NCBI RefSeq assembly: GCF_030848945.1
Contig: NZ_JANHAX010000003.1
Coordinates: 186,001-250,000 of the forward strand
Length of the DNA stretch: 64,000 nucleotides
Origin: Marimonas arenosa
Lineage (GTDB): Bacteria > Pseudomonadota > Alphaproteobacteria > Rhodobacterales > Rhodobacteraceae
Direction of reading: 5' to 3'
Shown: positions 1 to 8,466 of the stretch, one piece after another
Layout of the letters: each line of letters opens with the position of its first letter
Position numbering within the stretch: position 1 is the stretch's first letter
Made by a program: the position numbers and the translations under genes
The notes under the pieces: generated by a model
What the model saw: only the letters and a program-made list of their open reading frames with translations
What the model was told of the DNA's origin: nothing
The model's database searches: none

Positions 1-218
1 ACTTTGGCCATGCGGACCTTGCCGCCGGCTTTCTCGACGGCGGCTTCAAGCGCTGGGCCAAGGGTTTTGCACGGCCCGCACCAAGGGGCCCAGAAGTCGA
101 CGATAACGGGCACCTCTTGCGAAGCGTCGATCACCTCGGCCATGAAATCGGCCTCGGAGACGTCCTTGATCAGATCGCCCGCAGGGGCGGCGTTAGCGTT
201 TTGTCCGAGTTCGAGCAT
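1..218 (-). CDS. Thioredoxin-domain protein, probably thioredoxin-TPR (YbbN/CnoX-like), partial
   Basis: Only the first 72 residues lie in the window; the C-terminus runs off the left edge. The reverse strand reads a thioredoxin fold with the redox motif WAPWCGPCK at about residues 43-51. The longer N-terminal lead ([20 protein letters not shown]) resembles the ~300-residue thioredoxin-TPR proteins of alphaproteobacteria rather than the ~106-residue TrxA. Those proteins act as redox-active chaperones or thiol oxidoreductases in the cytoplasm. The WCGPC active site is intact. Whether TPR repeats follow cannot be seen, so the subfamily is inference. Confidence 0.8.
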   Translation of the reverse strand, partial: MLELGQNANAAPAGDLIKDVSEADFMAEVIDASQEVPVIVDFWAPWCGPCKTLGPALEAAVEKAGGKVRMAK

Positions 219-323
219 AGCAAGCGTCCTTTGAATCGGTTTGCCCCTATATGATGTCATAGGCGCGGAAATAAAAGGTCATCAACGCGCGACAACCTGC
301 CCGATGCGCCATGGCCCGGCGTG

Positions 324-980
324 CTAGTCCTGCGCACCAATCTTGCGTTCGTGGGGAAAGACGCCTTCGGCGATATAGACCTCTTCGTCGGGCGTGGAGA
401 CGCGACCGTAGATAGCGTTGCGGTGCGGGTGCCGTCCAAAGCGGCGGATGATCTCGCGCACCCGCCGGGGTTGGTTACCCATCTCGTCATAGCGCTCGGC
501 CACCGGCCCGGTCATAGATGCGACTTCGCGCTCGGCCAGGGCCACGACGCGGTCCATTCGCTCGAGATGCTCGGGGCCTTCGCAATGGCTCATCGCGATG
601 AGGTAGAAGTTCTTCTCCCATGGGTGATCGAGCGCATCGTAGTGTCCGTTCTCCAACCCTTCGAGCGCCAGCCGGGTGGCCTTGATATCCTGGGCAAAGG
701 CGCCCGGCGTGTCGCGCCAGAGCGAGCGTGGAAACTGGTCAAGCACCAGGATAAGCGCCAGCCGGCCGCGCGGCGTTTCGGCCCATGCGTCAAGCAACCC
801 CTGTGCCCCGGCGCGTGTCAGATCGGCATGGAGATCGAGGATCGCCGCGTCCATACCGCCCTGCATGCGGCTGGTCCAGAAGGCGACGTGATCGTCGCCA
901 TCGAGCCGGATCAGGCTGTCGGGGAACCAGAAAGACAGGATGTCTTCGGGTGTGGTTTCGGAAACGTTCGCCTGTGTCAT
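324..980 (-). CDS. DUF924 family protein
   Basis: A 218-residue soluble protein with the DUF924 pattern: an N-terminal 'DILSFWFPDS' segment, a central 'LDQFPRSLWRDTPGAFAQD' segment, and a C-terminal helical part rich in His, Arg and Glu. The family is predicted to be all-helical and TPR-like and has no established biochemical role. It shares its strand with exonuclease III upstream (52-base gap) and the thioredoxin gene downstream, so co-transcription is possible. Length is normal and no frame damage is seen. Confidence 0.85.
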   Translation of the reverse strand: MTQANVSETTPEDILSFWFPDSLIRLDGDDHVAFWTSRMQGGMDAAILDLHADLTRAGAQGLLDAWAETPRGRLALILVLDQFPRSLWRDTPGAFAQDIKATRLALEGLENGHYDALDHPWEKNFYLIAMSHCEGPEHLERMDRVVALAEREVASMTGPVAERYDEMGNQPRRVREIIRRFGRHPHRNAIYGRVSTPDEEVYIAEGVFPHERKIGAQD

Positions 981-1031
981 GCCTGGTTTTCCTGTGCGCA
1001 GGACTTCACTCTGACATGGGCCGCCATGCAG

Positions 1032-1820
1032 TCAAAGATCAAACGTCGCAAACACAGGTGCGTGGTCGGAGGGCTTTTCCCAGCCGCGCGCGCCGCGCAG
1101 AATGCGTGAACCGTGCCCTGCATTTGAAATGTCGGGCGTGGCCCAGATGTGATCCAGCCGGCGGCCCTTATCGGCAGCGTCCCAGTCGCGGGCGCGGTAG
1201 GACCACCAGGAATAAAGCTGGCCCTCGGGAATATCCTGGCGCGTGATATCGACCCATTTGCCCGCATCCTGGGTTTCGCCCAGGTGCTCCACCTCGGTCG
1301 GTGTGTGCGATACCACTTTCAAAAGCTGCTTGTGGCTCCACACGTCATCCTCGCGCGGGGCGATGTTGAGATCGCCCACCAGGATAGACTTTTCCGGCCG
1401 CTCGGCATGGAACCAGTCGCGCATCTCGGTCAGGTAATCCAGCTTCTGGCCGAATTTTTCGTTCACTTCACGGTCGGGTTTGTCGCCGCCGGCGGGGACA
1501 TAGAAATTGTGAATCACCACGCCGTTTTCCAGCCGCCCGGCAACATGGCGGGCATGGCCAAGCCCGGCGAAGTCCATGTCTCCGACATCTTCGATCGGCA
1601 GGCGCGAAAGGATCGCGACGCCGTTATAACCTTTTTGCCCCCGGGCGACCATGTGGCCATACCCGAGCGCACGGAACTGCTCCACCGGTATCTTCTCGAC
1701 CGGGCTCTTGCATTCCTGAAGGCACAGGATGTCGGGGCCTTCTTCTTCGAGGAGCTTGCAAACGATGGGCTCGCGAAGTCGGACCGAGTTGATGTTCCAT
1801 GTGGCGAGGGTGAAAGCCAT
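1032..1820 (-). CDS. xthA: Exodeoxyribonuclease III (AP endonuclease)
   Basis: A 262-residue protein of the exonuclease III/AP endonuclease family, which cleaves DNA 5' of abasic sites in base-excision repair. Conserved blocks are in order: 'TWNINSVRLR' at the N-terminus, 'CLQECK' with the metal-binding Glu, 'VGDLNIAP' with the catalytic Asp/Asn pair, and 'SDHAPVFATF' with the terminal Asp-His. An ATG seven codons further upstream is in frame, but the family normally begins at 'MAFTLATWN', so I place the start at 1820. It is divergent from the LytTR gene. Confidence 0.93.
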   Translation of the reverse strand: MAFTLATWNINSVRLREPIVCKLLEEEGPDILCLQECKSPVEKIPVEQFRALGYGHMVARGQKGYNGVAILSRLPIEDVGDMDFAGLGHARHVAGRLENGVVIHNFYVPAGGDKPDREVNEKFGQKLDYLTEMRDWFHAERPEKSILVGDLNIAPREDDVWSHKQLLKVVSHTPTEVEHLGETQDAGKWVDITRQDIPEGQLYSWWSYRARDWDAADKGRRLDHIWATPDISNAGHGSRILRGARGWEKPSDHAPVFATFDL

Positions 1821-2143
1821 GGGTCTCTCCTGCTGTGGCACGCCGCAGGTGCGGACGGGGTCTCGGGGTCCGGGACAGGTTTGGCGGGCGGCCGCCGACC
1901 TGGCGTGTGGAAGGCATTACGCTTGCCGGTCGACGTGTCTGGATGTTTCGCGGTCCGCTTTATCGCGGGTGCCTGGTGGATGCCAGACACAAAGTCGGCC
2001 TGGGGCCCCGTTATTGAGCCCCAGGCCTCGCCGAAAACGTTTGAAAATCCACAAACGTAGAAACGATGAGCAGACGTTGTATAGCGTCACTCAACTCACT
2101 AAACTCAAACTCATTACACTGCTCGGCGGGCCGATTTTCCCGA
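1821..2143. other. Intergenic region between xthA and the LytTR gene
   Basis: A divergent spacer of about 320 bases with no convincing gene; the small open frames in it lack ribosome binding sites and family features. It contains one strong inverted repeat, described separately at 1997-2027. The stretch from about 2040 to 2120 is less GC-rich than its surroundings, as expected for a promoter region of the LytTR gene. An in-frame ATG at 2066 could add 26 residues to that protein. Confidence 0.5.
1997..2027. repeat. 10-bp-stem inverted repeat (hairpin)
   Basis: GGCCTGGGGC at 1997-2006 pairs perfectly with GCCCCAGGCC at 2018-2027 around an 11-base loop. Neither side is followed by a run of T, so this is not a textbook intrinsic terminator. 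It lies about 115 bases upstream of the LytTR start at 2144. A related CCTGGGC/GCCCAGG hairpin lies at the other end of that gene. Confidence 0.6.
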
Positions 2144-3079
2144 ATGGACAAGGCGGATTACAACCTGGAATGCCATGAATTGAACGTGCTTGGCACGAAC
2201 GGACGGGTTTTTCGCCTTAAGGTTGCGGATATTACACAACTCTATGGATCGCGTGCTTTCATCGCCTCGCTTTTTCTTTTCGCCAGTCTGATTGCGCTGA
2301 ATGACCAGTTCCTATTCGATCAAAAGGTCGCTTTGCCTTGGCGGCTGGCGTATTGGAATTCCAACGCGCTGCTGGCGGCTGCGATCTGGCTGAGTTTTTT
2401 CGCGTTGACGCTTCGCTTCGGGTGCTGGCTGAAACGCGATGTGGTGGTGCCATCGGCCATTTTGATCCTGGCCACCGTGACGGTGCTGATGTTTATCAAT
2501 TATGCAGGTGGCATTTTTCTGTTCAATCGGATTGACCTTCTTGGGCGGCCGATTGTCTGGGAAATCCTGCGCTATACTCTGATTGCCCTGGTGTTTGAGA
2601 CCATGTCGGCGACGTTTCTCGTGCCGCGGGTTCTTGGGCGGGCGGAAAGTGATGACACCGACGCGTCTGGACCCATAGGTGACACGGCGATGGCCGGCCA
2701 ATCACGGTCGGAAACCGGTGAGGCCGGCGGTGGCTCGGCCGGAAGGGAAATTTCTCACAATGGGCGCGTGATCGATCTTCGAAGACTGCTCTACATGCGC
2801 TCTGTGGAGCATTACGTCGAATTGGTTTCGCAAGAAGGCACCGAAATGATCCGGGCCAGCCTGCGTGAGTTGGCCAATGGTTGCCCGCCGGGTGCAGGAA
2901 TCCGGTCCCACCGTTCCTATTGGGTGCAGCGTGACGCCATTGTCGGCCTCAACCGGGCGGAGGGCGGCCAGTTCCTGGTTTTGCGCGATGGCACGGAGAT
3001 CCCCGTGGCGCGCAATCGGCGTGGTGCAGTGGGAGATTGGCTGAACGACCACGTCGGCAAAAAAAGACCTGGGCGATAA
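2144..3079 (+). CDS. Membrane-anchored LytTR-type DNA-binding regulator
   Basis: About 311 residues. The N-terminal half holds about four hydrophobic helices (residues ~30-160, including 'AFIASLFLFASLIALND' and 'LILATVTVLMFINYAGG'). A polar linker rich in Ser, Gly and Asp follows. The last ~100 residues form a LytTR DNA-binding domain with 'LRRLLYMRSVEHYVELVS', 'RASLRELANG' and 'RSHRSYWVQRDAIVGLNR'. LytTR domains bind direct repeats upstream of target genes; anchoring at the inner membrane suggests sensing of a membrane signal. No partner kinase lies nearby. The start is uncertain: ATG at 2144 or 2066, neither with a good ribosome binding site. Confidence 0.82.
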   Translation: MDKADYNLECHELNVLGTNGRVFRLKVADITQLYGSRAFIASLFLFASLIALNDQFLFDQKVALPWRLAYWNSNALLAAAIWLSFFALTLRFGCWLKRDVVVPSAILILATVTVLMFINYAGGIFLFNRIDLLGRPIVWEILRYTLIALVFETMSATFLVPRVLGRAESDDTDASGPIGDTAMAGQSRSETGEAGGGSAGREISHNGRVIDLRRLLYMRSVEHYVELVSQEGTEMIRASLRELANGCPPGAGIRSHRSYWVQRDAIVGLNRAEGGQFLVLRDGTEIPVARNRRGAVGDWLNDHVGKKRPGR

Positions 3080-3086
3080 GCCCAGG
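3059..3086 (-). terminator. Intrinsic terminator acting on minus-strand transcripts
   Basis: On the minus strand the sequence reads CCTGGGC, a five-base loop, GCCCAGG, then TC and seven T. The element overlaps the last codons and stop of the plus-strand LytTR gene, where the T-run appears as an A-run encoding lysines. It would stop transcripts coming from the response regulator gene, whose stop is about 335 bases upstream on that strand. Confidence 0.55.
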
Positions 3087-3421
3087 CCAAGTCCAACAGG
3101 GAGGTGCATGCGATAACCCGCACATGCAACGGGATGGTCAAACCGTATTCACAAGTTAAGGATACAACTTTGATCTGGCGCAAATAAGGCAGGTATTCCT
3201 TACTGCCTATGCAACTGTGGCAAATAAGCCATGCCGTGGGTTCCCGGTTGTCACGAAGCCAAATGCTGAATGGCTCTTGCCGGTGGTGCCTCTTTCGTCA
3301 GGGTCAGGTGAACGTAAGGGTTCGTTGACTGTCTCGGATGTTTTGCAGCGCAAGACGCCACGCGGTACAAGCGAACACCCGGGGATGAGCCCAAACCGGT
3401 TTGAAGCCGCAGAAGCGTTGT
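3080..3421. other. Convergent intergenic region without a recognisable gene
   Basis: About 340 bases between the stop of the LytTR gene and the stop of the response regulator. I found no tRNA, small RNA consensus or convincing coding frame. It may serve as the 3' untranslated region of the response regulator mRNA, ending at the terminator at 3059-3086. Confidence 0.4.
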
Positions 3422-4111
3422 TCAAGCCATCAACCGGTAGCCGCCGGATTCGGTTACCAGAAGGCGGGCATTCGACGGCTCGGGTTCGATCTTCTGGCGC
3501 AGGCGGTAGATGTGGGTTTCGAGTGTGTGAGTGGTAACGCCGGCGTTGTAGCCCCAAACTTCGTGCAACAGCACGTCCCGCGGCACCACGCCTTCTGACG
3601 AGCGGTAAAGAAACTTCAGGATGTTGGTTTCCTTTTCCGTCAGCCGGATCTTTCTGTCGTCTTCGGTGATTAGCATCTTCATTGCAGGCTTGAATGTGTA
3701 CGGTCCAAGCTGGAACACGGCGTCTTCGGATTGTTCGTGCTGACGGAGTTGAGCCCGGATGCGGGCCAGCAGCACGGGGAACTTGAACGGCTTGGTGACA
3801 TAGTCATTGGCCCCGGCATCCAGCCCGAGGATGGTGTCGGCATCACTGTCGTGGCCGGTGAGCATGAGGATCGGCGACTTGACGCCTTGCTTGCGCATGA
3901 TCCGGCAAAGCTCGCGCCCGTCGGTATCGGGCAGTCCCACGTCAAGGATAACAAGATCGTAGATCGCTTCCTTGGCCCGGCTCATCGCCTCGGCACCGTT
4001 ACCGGCTTCGAACACGTCAAAATCCTCGGTCATAATCAGCTGTTCTGAAAGCGCTTCGCGCAGGTCTTCGTCGTCATCGACCAGAAGAATTTTCTTGAGT
4101 TGCGGCATCAT
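3422..4111 (-). CDS. OmpR-family response regulator
   Basis: A 229-residue regulator. The receiver domain (residues ~1-125) has the acidic pocket 'VDDDED', the phospho-acceptor Asp57 in 'YDLVILDVGLPD', the Thr switch in 'LMLTGHD' and Lys in 'YVTKPF'. The winged-helix effector domain (~135-229) has 'RLTEKETNILKFLYRS' and 'THTLETHIYRLRQKIE'. No sensor kinase is adjacent, so it is an orphan in this window. It is divergent from ribA. ATG codons at 4111 and 4108 are both possible starts. The regulon is unknown. Confidence 0.9.
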   Translation of the reverse strand: MMPQLKKILLVDDDEDLREALSEQLIMTEDFDVFEAGNGAEAMSRAKEAIYDLVILDVGLPDTDGRELCRIMRKQGVKSPILMLTGHDSDADTILGLDAGANDYVTKPFKFPVLLARIRAQLRQHEQSEDAVFQLGPYTFKPAMKMLITEDDRKIRLTEKETNILKFLYRSSEGVVPRDVLLHEVWGYNAGVTTHTLETHIYRLRQKIEPEPSNARLLVTESGGYRLMA

Positions 4112-4249
4112 CGGGCCCTCCTCGTTGCGTTTGACTTGAGATGAGCGCGATCACGCGTTCCGGCAAGATTTGCTGCAATTGTCTCACGCCGTCGTGTAAA
4201 GGGAGAGGGAATTGTTTCAACTTGGTGCGCTTTTGCCTAGATGAGGTCC

Positions 4250-5344
4250 ATGAGTTTCACCCCGGACATAACGGAAGTGCTTGCCCGAGCCCGCGCCGAT
4301 CTTCGCATGGGTGTGCCCGTCGTGCTGGCGGGAGAGGGAGACCATGCGGTGCTGATGCTGGCGGCCGAGACCTGTGATGCACAGCGACTGGCCGACCTGC
4401 GAGCCTTGGGTGGGGCACCGGTGCTGGCGATTACCGCACGGCGGGCCGAGACGCTGAAGGCGCGGGCCTATGACGATGATCTGGCGCGGGTGGCCCTGCC
4501 GGGGGATGCGACACTTGCCTGGGTGTTAGGGATTGCCGACCCGGCCGATGACCTGAAGACACCGATGAAGGGGCCGCTGGCTACCGCGCGGACCGGGGAT
4601 GCGGGACTGCACCGGTTGGCGATCCGGTTGGCCAAGACGGCGCGGCTGTTACCGGCAGCGCTGGTGCTGGAGATGGCCGGGGGCAAGGACTTTGCCGCCG
4701 CGCACAACCTGACGCTGGTCCCCGCCGCGCTGGCCGGACCGGTGCTGGAGGCAACGAGCAATCTTCACCCGGTGGTGGCTGCGCGTTTGCCAATGGAGGC
4801 GGCCGAAGCCGGGCGACTGCATATCTTCCGGCCCGAGGATGGCGGCGAGGAACACTATGCCATCGAGATCGGCCGGCCGTCGCGGGACAAGCCGGTGCTG
4901 GCGCGGTTGCATTCGGCCTGTTTTACTGGTGATGTGCTGGGCTCGCTGAAATGTGATTGCGGCCCACAGCTGCACGGAGCGCTGGCTCAGATGGGCGAGG
5001 CGGGCGCTGGGGTGCTGCTCTATCTCAACCAGGAGGGACGCGGCATCGGGTTGGCCAACAAGATGCGGGCCTATTCTCTGCAGGATCAGGGGTTTGACAC
5101 GGTCGAGGCCAACCATCGGTTGGGTTTCGAGGATGACGAGCGGGATTTCCGCATCGGGGCGCAGATCCTGAAAAGCATGGGGTTCTCGGAAGTGCGGCTT
5201 TTAACCAACAATCCGCGCAAGATCGCGATGATGGAAGAGCACGGGGTAAAGGTGGTCGAGCGGGTGCCTCTGAAGGTGGGCGAGACCGAGCACAATCGCG
5301 GTTATCTGGCGACTAAGGCCGAAAAATCGGGGCATTTATTGTGA
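4250..5344 (+). CDS. ribA: GTP cyclohydrolase II, riboflavin biosynthesis
   Basis: RibA converts GTP to the first pyrimidine intermediate of riboflavin. The C-terminal ~200 residues carry the catalytic domain: zinc ligands in '[17 protein letters not shown]', the substrate motif '[19 protein letters not shown]', and '[19 protein letters not shown]' near the end. The N-terminal ~160 residues resemble a degenerate RibB-like domain without recognisable catalytic acidic residues, so this is probably not bifunctional RibBA. GATGAGG just upstream favours ATG at 4250; ATG at 4241 is the alternative. Confidence 0.92.
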   Translation: MSFTPDITEVLARARADLRMGVPVVLAGEGDHAVLMLAAETCDAQRLADLRALGGAPVLAITARRAETLKARAYDDDLARVALPGDATLAWVLGIADPADDLKTPMKGPLATARTGDAGLHRLAIRLAKTARLLPAALVLEMAGGKDFAAAHNLTLVPAALAGPVLEATSNLHPVVAARLPMEAAEAGRLHIFRPEDGGEEHYAIEIGRPSRDKPVLARLHSACFTGDVLGSLKCDCGPQLHGALAQMGEAGAGVLLYLNQEGRGIGLANKMRAYSLQDQGFDTVEANHRLGFEDDERDFRIGAQILKSMGFSEVRLLTNNPRKIAMMEEHGVKVVERVPLKVGETEHNRGYLATKAEKSGHLL

Positions 5345-5389
5345 CGGTGATCCAAGTTAGGCTGGAAGCACCAAACAGGGAGGGATCGA

Positions 5390-5677
5390 ATGCCCAAAGG
5401 ATATATCGTTGCCAATATTCGCGTGACCGACGCGGAGACGTTCAAGGGGTTCGGGCCGCTGTCCGCCAAGGCGATTGAGAAATACAACGGCCGCGTTCTG
5501 GTGCGTAACCCGGTGTCGGAACAGCGCGAAGGCGAATCCCGTGGCGTGGCGGTCGTGGTCGAGTTCGATGACGTCGAGACCGCGCGGGCATTTTACGAGT
5601 CGCCGGAATACACCGAGGCGCGCAGGTTGCGCGACACCTGCTCGTCGACCGACCTGATCATCGTCGAAGGTGTCTGA
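5390..5677 (+). CDS. DUF1330 family small protein
   Basis: A 95-residue soluble protein with the DUF1330 (dimeric alpha-beta barrel) pattern: 'GYIVANIRVTDAETFKGF' at the start, 'GRVLVRNP' centrally and 'FDDVETARAFYESPEY' in the second half. An AGGGAGG-type ribosome binding site precedes the ATG. Members are usually single-domain proteins of unknown function. It follows ribA by 45 bases and overlaps the next gene by 8, suggesting a small operon. Confidence 0.85.
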   Translation: MPKGYIVANIRVTDAETFKGFGPLSAKAIEKYNGRVLVRNPVSEQREGESRGVAVVVEFDDVETARAFYESPEYTEARRLRDTCSSTDLIIVEGV

Positions 5678-6197
5678 CACGGTGCCAGCCACGCCGAAGG
5701 ACCTGGTGCTGAGCCGCCGTGGCGTGCGGTTTGCAGGGCGCTGGTTCGCCTGCACCGTGGGCAGGGGCGGCGTTCGACGGGACAAGCAGGAAGGTGACGG
5801 AGCGACGCCGGTGGGCGTGCATCGAATCGTCGCAATGCTTTACCGTCCCGAGAGGCTTCCACCGCCGACTGTCTGGGCGAGGCCGATCCGGCCTGGTGAT
5901 TTGTGGTCGGATGCGAGCGGGCGGGCTGGTTATAACCATCTCGTGCGGGTGCCATATCCGCATAGCCACGAAAAAATGCGTCGGCCCGATCCGCTTTACG
6001 ACATCGTGCTGGTGACCGACTGGAACTGGCCGGTGGCGACACCGGGGAAGGGCTCGGCCATTTTCCTGCATCAATGGCGACGGCCCGGTTTTCCGACCCA
6101 GGGTTGCGTGGCGTTTTCCCGCGATGATCTGCGATGGATCGCCGAACGGCTGCAGCCCGGCGCGCGGTTGATCGTGCCGGAAAGCATGGCGGGGTGA
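5670..6197 (+). CDS. L,D-transpeptidase (YkuD-type) family protein
   Basis: A 175-residue protein with the YkuD catalytic signature: His in 'SAIFLHQW' (about residue 135) and Cys in 'FPTQGCVAFSRDDL' (about residue 150). These enzymes form 3-3 crosslinks in peptidoglycan or attach proteins to it. No signal peptide is visible, although this short cytoplasmic-looking form is common in alphaproteobacteria. The reading frame opens with GTG at 5670, overlapping the DUF1330 gene; GTG at 5682 fits the upstream GAAGG better and may be the true start. Confidence 0.85.
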   Translation: MSDTVPATPKDLVLSRRGVRFAGRWFACTVGRGGVRRDKQEGDGATPVGVHRIVAMLYRPERLPPPTVWARPIRPGDLWSDASGRAGYNHLVRVPYPHSHEKMRRPDPLYDIVLVTDWNWPVATPGKGSAIFLHQWRRPGFPTQGCVAFSRDDLRWIAERLQPGARLIVPESMAG

Positions 6198-6212
6198 GCC
6201 CCGCCATACGAC

Positions 6213-6608
6213 TTATTCAGGGTAGTTCCGACGGGCCCTGGCAGTGGCCAGCGTCTTGCTGCCGGCTTTTGCGGTTGCCGTCCATTCATAGGTGTGTACG
6301 CCCGACGGCGGGCAGGGGCTTTTGTATTTGAAGACGCCTGCCGGAATCTTGCCGGAGCCGGACATCTGCACCTTCACCGTGCCGCCGCCGTGGTTGTAGG
6401 TCGGCACGTTGAGATCCTTGAGCTTGAAGGTGATGCGGTTGGTTCCCGCCGGCACCCCGCGTAGCACGAATTCCGGATTCGCAACGGTGTTCGGACGGCC
6501 GGACGTACAGAGCGGAATGTTGCCCCACTTGAAGCTGAGCGTCATCTCGGCCGCCGCCGAGGTGGCGGCCATCGCTGCGGCTGCGAGGCCAATGGCAAAC
6601 GTTTTCAT
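6213..6608 (-). CDS. Periplasmic PEBP-like (YbhB/YbcL family) protein
   Basis: 131 residues starting at 'MKTFAIGLAAAAMAATSAAA', a clear Sec signal peptide cleaved near residue 20-22. The mature part has the phosphatidylethanolamine-binding-protein pattern: 'FVLRGVPAGTNRITFKLKD', then 'YNHGGGTVKV', then 'KSPCPPSGVHTYEW'. Bacterial members are small periplasmic or cytoplasmic ligand-binding proteins of unknown role. An ATG 12 codons upstream is in frame but would disrupt the signal peptide. It converges with the L,D-transpeptidase gene and lies downstream of yggS on the same strand. Confidence 0.75.
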   Translation of the reverse strand: MKTFAIGLAAAAMAATSAAAEMTLSFKWGNIPLCTSGRPNTVANPEFVLRGVPAGTNRITFKLKDLNVPTYNHGGGTVKVQMSGSGKIPAGVFKYKSPCPPSGVHTYEWTATAKAGSKTLATARARRNYPE

Positions 6609-6689
6609 CGGAAATCTCCCCCTTTTTGAATGCATGTAAGTCAAATGTTGGGGTGTTTTTAACGTCAGGCAAGGGGTGGCGGCTGCGGC

Positions 6690-7349
6690 TTATCCGCCCG
6701 AACTGACCCGTTCGCCGAAAATCGCCGATCCGACCCGCACATGGGTCGCACCCAACGCGATGGCGCGTTCGAAATCGCTGCTCATGCCCATCGACAGGCC
6801 GGAGAGCCCGTTGCGCTCCGCGATCTTGGCCAGAAGGGCGAAATGCAGGCTGGGTTCTTCCTCGACCGGAGGAATGCACATCAGTCCCTCGAGGCGCAGA
6901 TCCATCGCGTTGCAGTCGGCGATGAAGGCGTCGGCCTCGGCTGGCAGAATGCCGGCCTTCTGCGGCTCTTCGCCGGTGTTGACCTGGATGAACAGGTCCG
7001 GGCAGCGGCCCTCTTCCTGGGCGATGCGGGCAATCGTTTTGGCCAGCTTGGGACGGTCGACCGAGTGGATCGCCTCGAACAGACCGAAGGCCTGGCGGGT
7101 CTTGTTGGTCTGCAGCGGACCGATGAGGTGGACCTGAACGTCCGGATACTGTTCGCGGAAAGAAGGCCATTTGCCGGCGGCTTCCTGCACCCGGTTTTCA
7201 CCGAACAGGCGGTGGCCCTGGTCAAGCACGGCGCGCACCCGGTCGTCGGGCTGCACCTTGGAGACGGCGATCAGTTGAACCGAGCCGGGGGTGCGGCCAG
7301 CGGCGGCTTCGGCCTTGGCAATGCGGTCTTTGATTTCAGAGAGCGACAT
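6690..7349 (-). CDS. YggS family PLP-binding protein (PLP homeostasis)
   Basis: 219 residues of the YggS/PROSC family, a non-enzymatic pyridoxal-phosphate carrier that balances vitamin B6 and amino-acid pools. The PLP lysine lies in 'LIAVSKVQPD' near residue 31. Other family blocks are 'LFGENRVQEA', 'VHLIGPLQTNKTRQA', 'LSMGMSSDFERAIALGATHVR' (first 20 residues typical), and 'GSAIFGER' at the end. A single fold-type III barrel of normal length. It lies between the PEBP gene and the porin on the same strand. Confidence 0.93.
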   Translation of the reverse strand: MSLSEIKDRIAKAEAAAGRTPGSVQLIAVSKVQPDDRVRAVLDQGHRLFGENRVQEAAGKWPSFREQYPDVQVHLIGPLQTNKTRQAFGLFEAIHSVDRPKLAKTIARIAQEEGRCPDLFIQVNTGEEPQKAGILPAEADAFIADCNAMDLRLEGLMCIPPVEEEPSLHFALLAKIAERNGLSGLSMGMSSDFERAIALGATHVRVGSAIFGERVSSGG

Positions 7350-7399
7350 GGAACCTCTCGCGCATGGTGTTCGGGGCCAGAGAGAACATCATGTCGGGC

Positions 7400-7432
7400 A
7401 AAAAGAAAAGGGCAGGTCCGAAGACCTGCCCT
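7400..7432 (-). terminator. Intrinsic terminator of the porin gene
   Basis: On the minus strand GGGCAGGTC and GACCTGCCC form a perfect 9-bp stem closed by a TTCG tetraloop, followed directly by TTTTCTTTTT. It lies 27 bases past the porin stop codon and is a textbook Rho-independent terminator for a highly expressed gene. Confidence 0.92.
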
Positions 7433-7458
7433 TCCTTTGGATCGTTCGACTTCTGAGA

Positions 7459-8466
7459 TCAGAAGTTGAAGCGGATGCCGAGGTCCATCGTGGTGATGTC
7501 GAGGACGGTATCGTCTTTTGCGAAACCGGCTTCGAGCGATGCACCGCCGCCGAGGTTGTGCGACACGCCGATGCCGTAGGTTTCACCGCCGAAGACGCCT
7601 TCTTCCGACGTCACGAAGGCGTCGACGCGGGTTGCGGCGCCGACTTCGACGTTGGCGTAGAGACCCCATTTGCCGATGCCGTCGTTGTCAGCATAGGCCA
7701 GGCTCAGATCTGCCGGGCCGACTGTGCCGCCAACGGTGATGAGGGCTTTGTCTTCACAGCCCGGGCCGGTGAGCGGGGCGAAAGCGCCAGTGTACGTGTT
7801 GTTCAGCGCACAAACGAGAGCGTCCGAGTCCTGGTAGCCCAGGGCAACGGTCCAGTCGTTGAAGGTGTACGCGACGTGGGCCGCGACACGCTGCTGCACG
7901 TTGAACGGTGCCGGAACGAGGCCACTCGGCGAATCCGAGTACGAGATGTGTGCCGAGAAGTCACCAGCCGAGTACATCACTTCGACGCCGTCAGCACCAG
8001 CGCCACCGGACGAGTAGGCATCCCAGTTGAAGTTGCCTTTCGAGGTGGTGTTGGTCACCAGGTTGGAGAAGGTGTGGCCCGACAGGCCGATGCCGGCCGA
8101 TTGGGTGCCCATGTAGAGGCCCGGCATGTTTTCGATGGCGCCGATGATGTTGCCGACACCCAGCTCGAAGCCACCGGCACGAGCGAAGAAGCGGGCGCCG
8201 TTGAAGCCGCCGCCGTAGCCAGCGCCGTTCACCGACGTGGCCTGGTGACGCAGGCGCGCACCAAACTCGAGGCCGTTGTCGGCTTCCATGGTCATGTCGA
8301 TTTGCAGACGAATCCGGGTGTAGATGCCGGATGCGTCAAAGGCCGGGTTCAGGCCCGCGTCGATGTCGATCGCACCAAAACGGCCGTAGCCGCTGAACGA
8401 CACGTCTGCTGCTGCGACGCCTGCTGAGGCGACGAGAGCGGTCGTTGCGAAGAGAATCTTTTTCAT
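7459..8466 (-). CDS. Outer-membrane porin
   Basis: 335 residues. The signal peptide is 'MKKILFATTALVASAGVAAA'. The mature protein opens with 'DVSFSGYGRFGAIDID', has repeated amphipathic beta-strand patterns with alternating aromatic and polar residues, and ends in 'GIRFNF', the terminal Phe needed for Omp85 recognition. This matches the Rhodobacter-type trimeric porins (16-stranded). An ATG 17 codons upstream is in frame but would bury the signal peptide. The strong terminator downstream supports high expression. Confidence 0.92.
   Translation of the reverse strand: MKKILFATTALVASAGVAAADVSFSGYGRFGAIDIDAGLNPAFDASGIYTRIRLQIDMTMEADNGLEFGARLRHQATSVNGAGYGGGFNGARFFARAGGFELGVGNIIGAIENMPGLYMGTQSAGIGLSGHTFSNLVTNTTSKGNFNWDAYSSGGAGADGVEVMYSAGDFSAHISYSDSPSGLVPAPFNVQQRVAAHVAYTFNDWTVALGYQDSDALVCALNNTYTGAFAPLTGPGCEDKALITVGGTVGPADLSLAYADNDGIGKWGLYANVEVGAATRVDAFVTSEEGVFGGETYGIGVSHNLGGGASLEAGFAKDDTVLDITTMDLGIRFNF

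Noticed and set aside
3217..3537. Small plus-strand frame in the LytTR / response regulator spacer
   Set aside because: It runs into the response regulator gene on the other strand, has no ribosome binding site and no recognisable domain.
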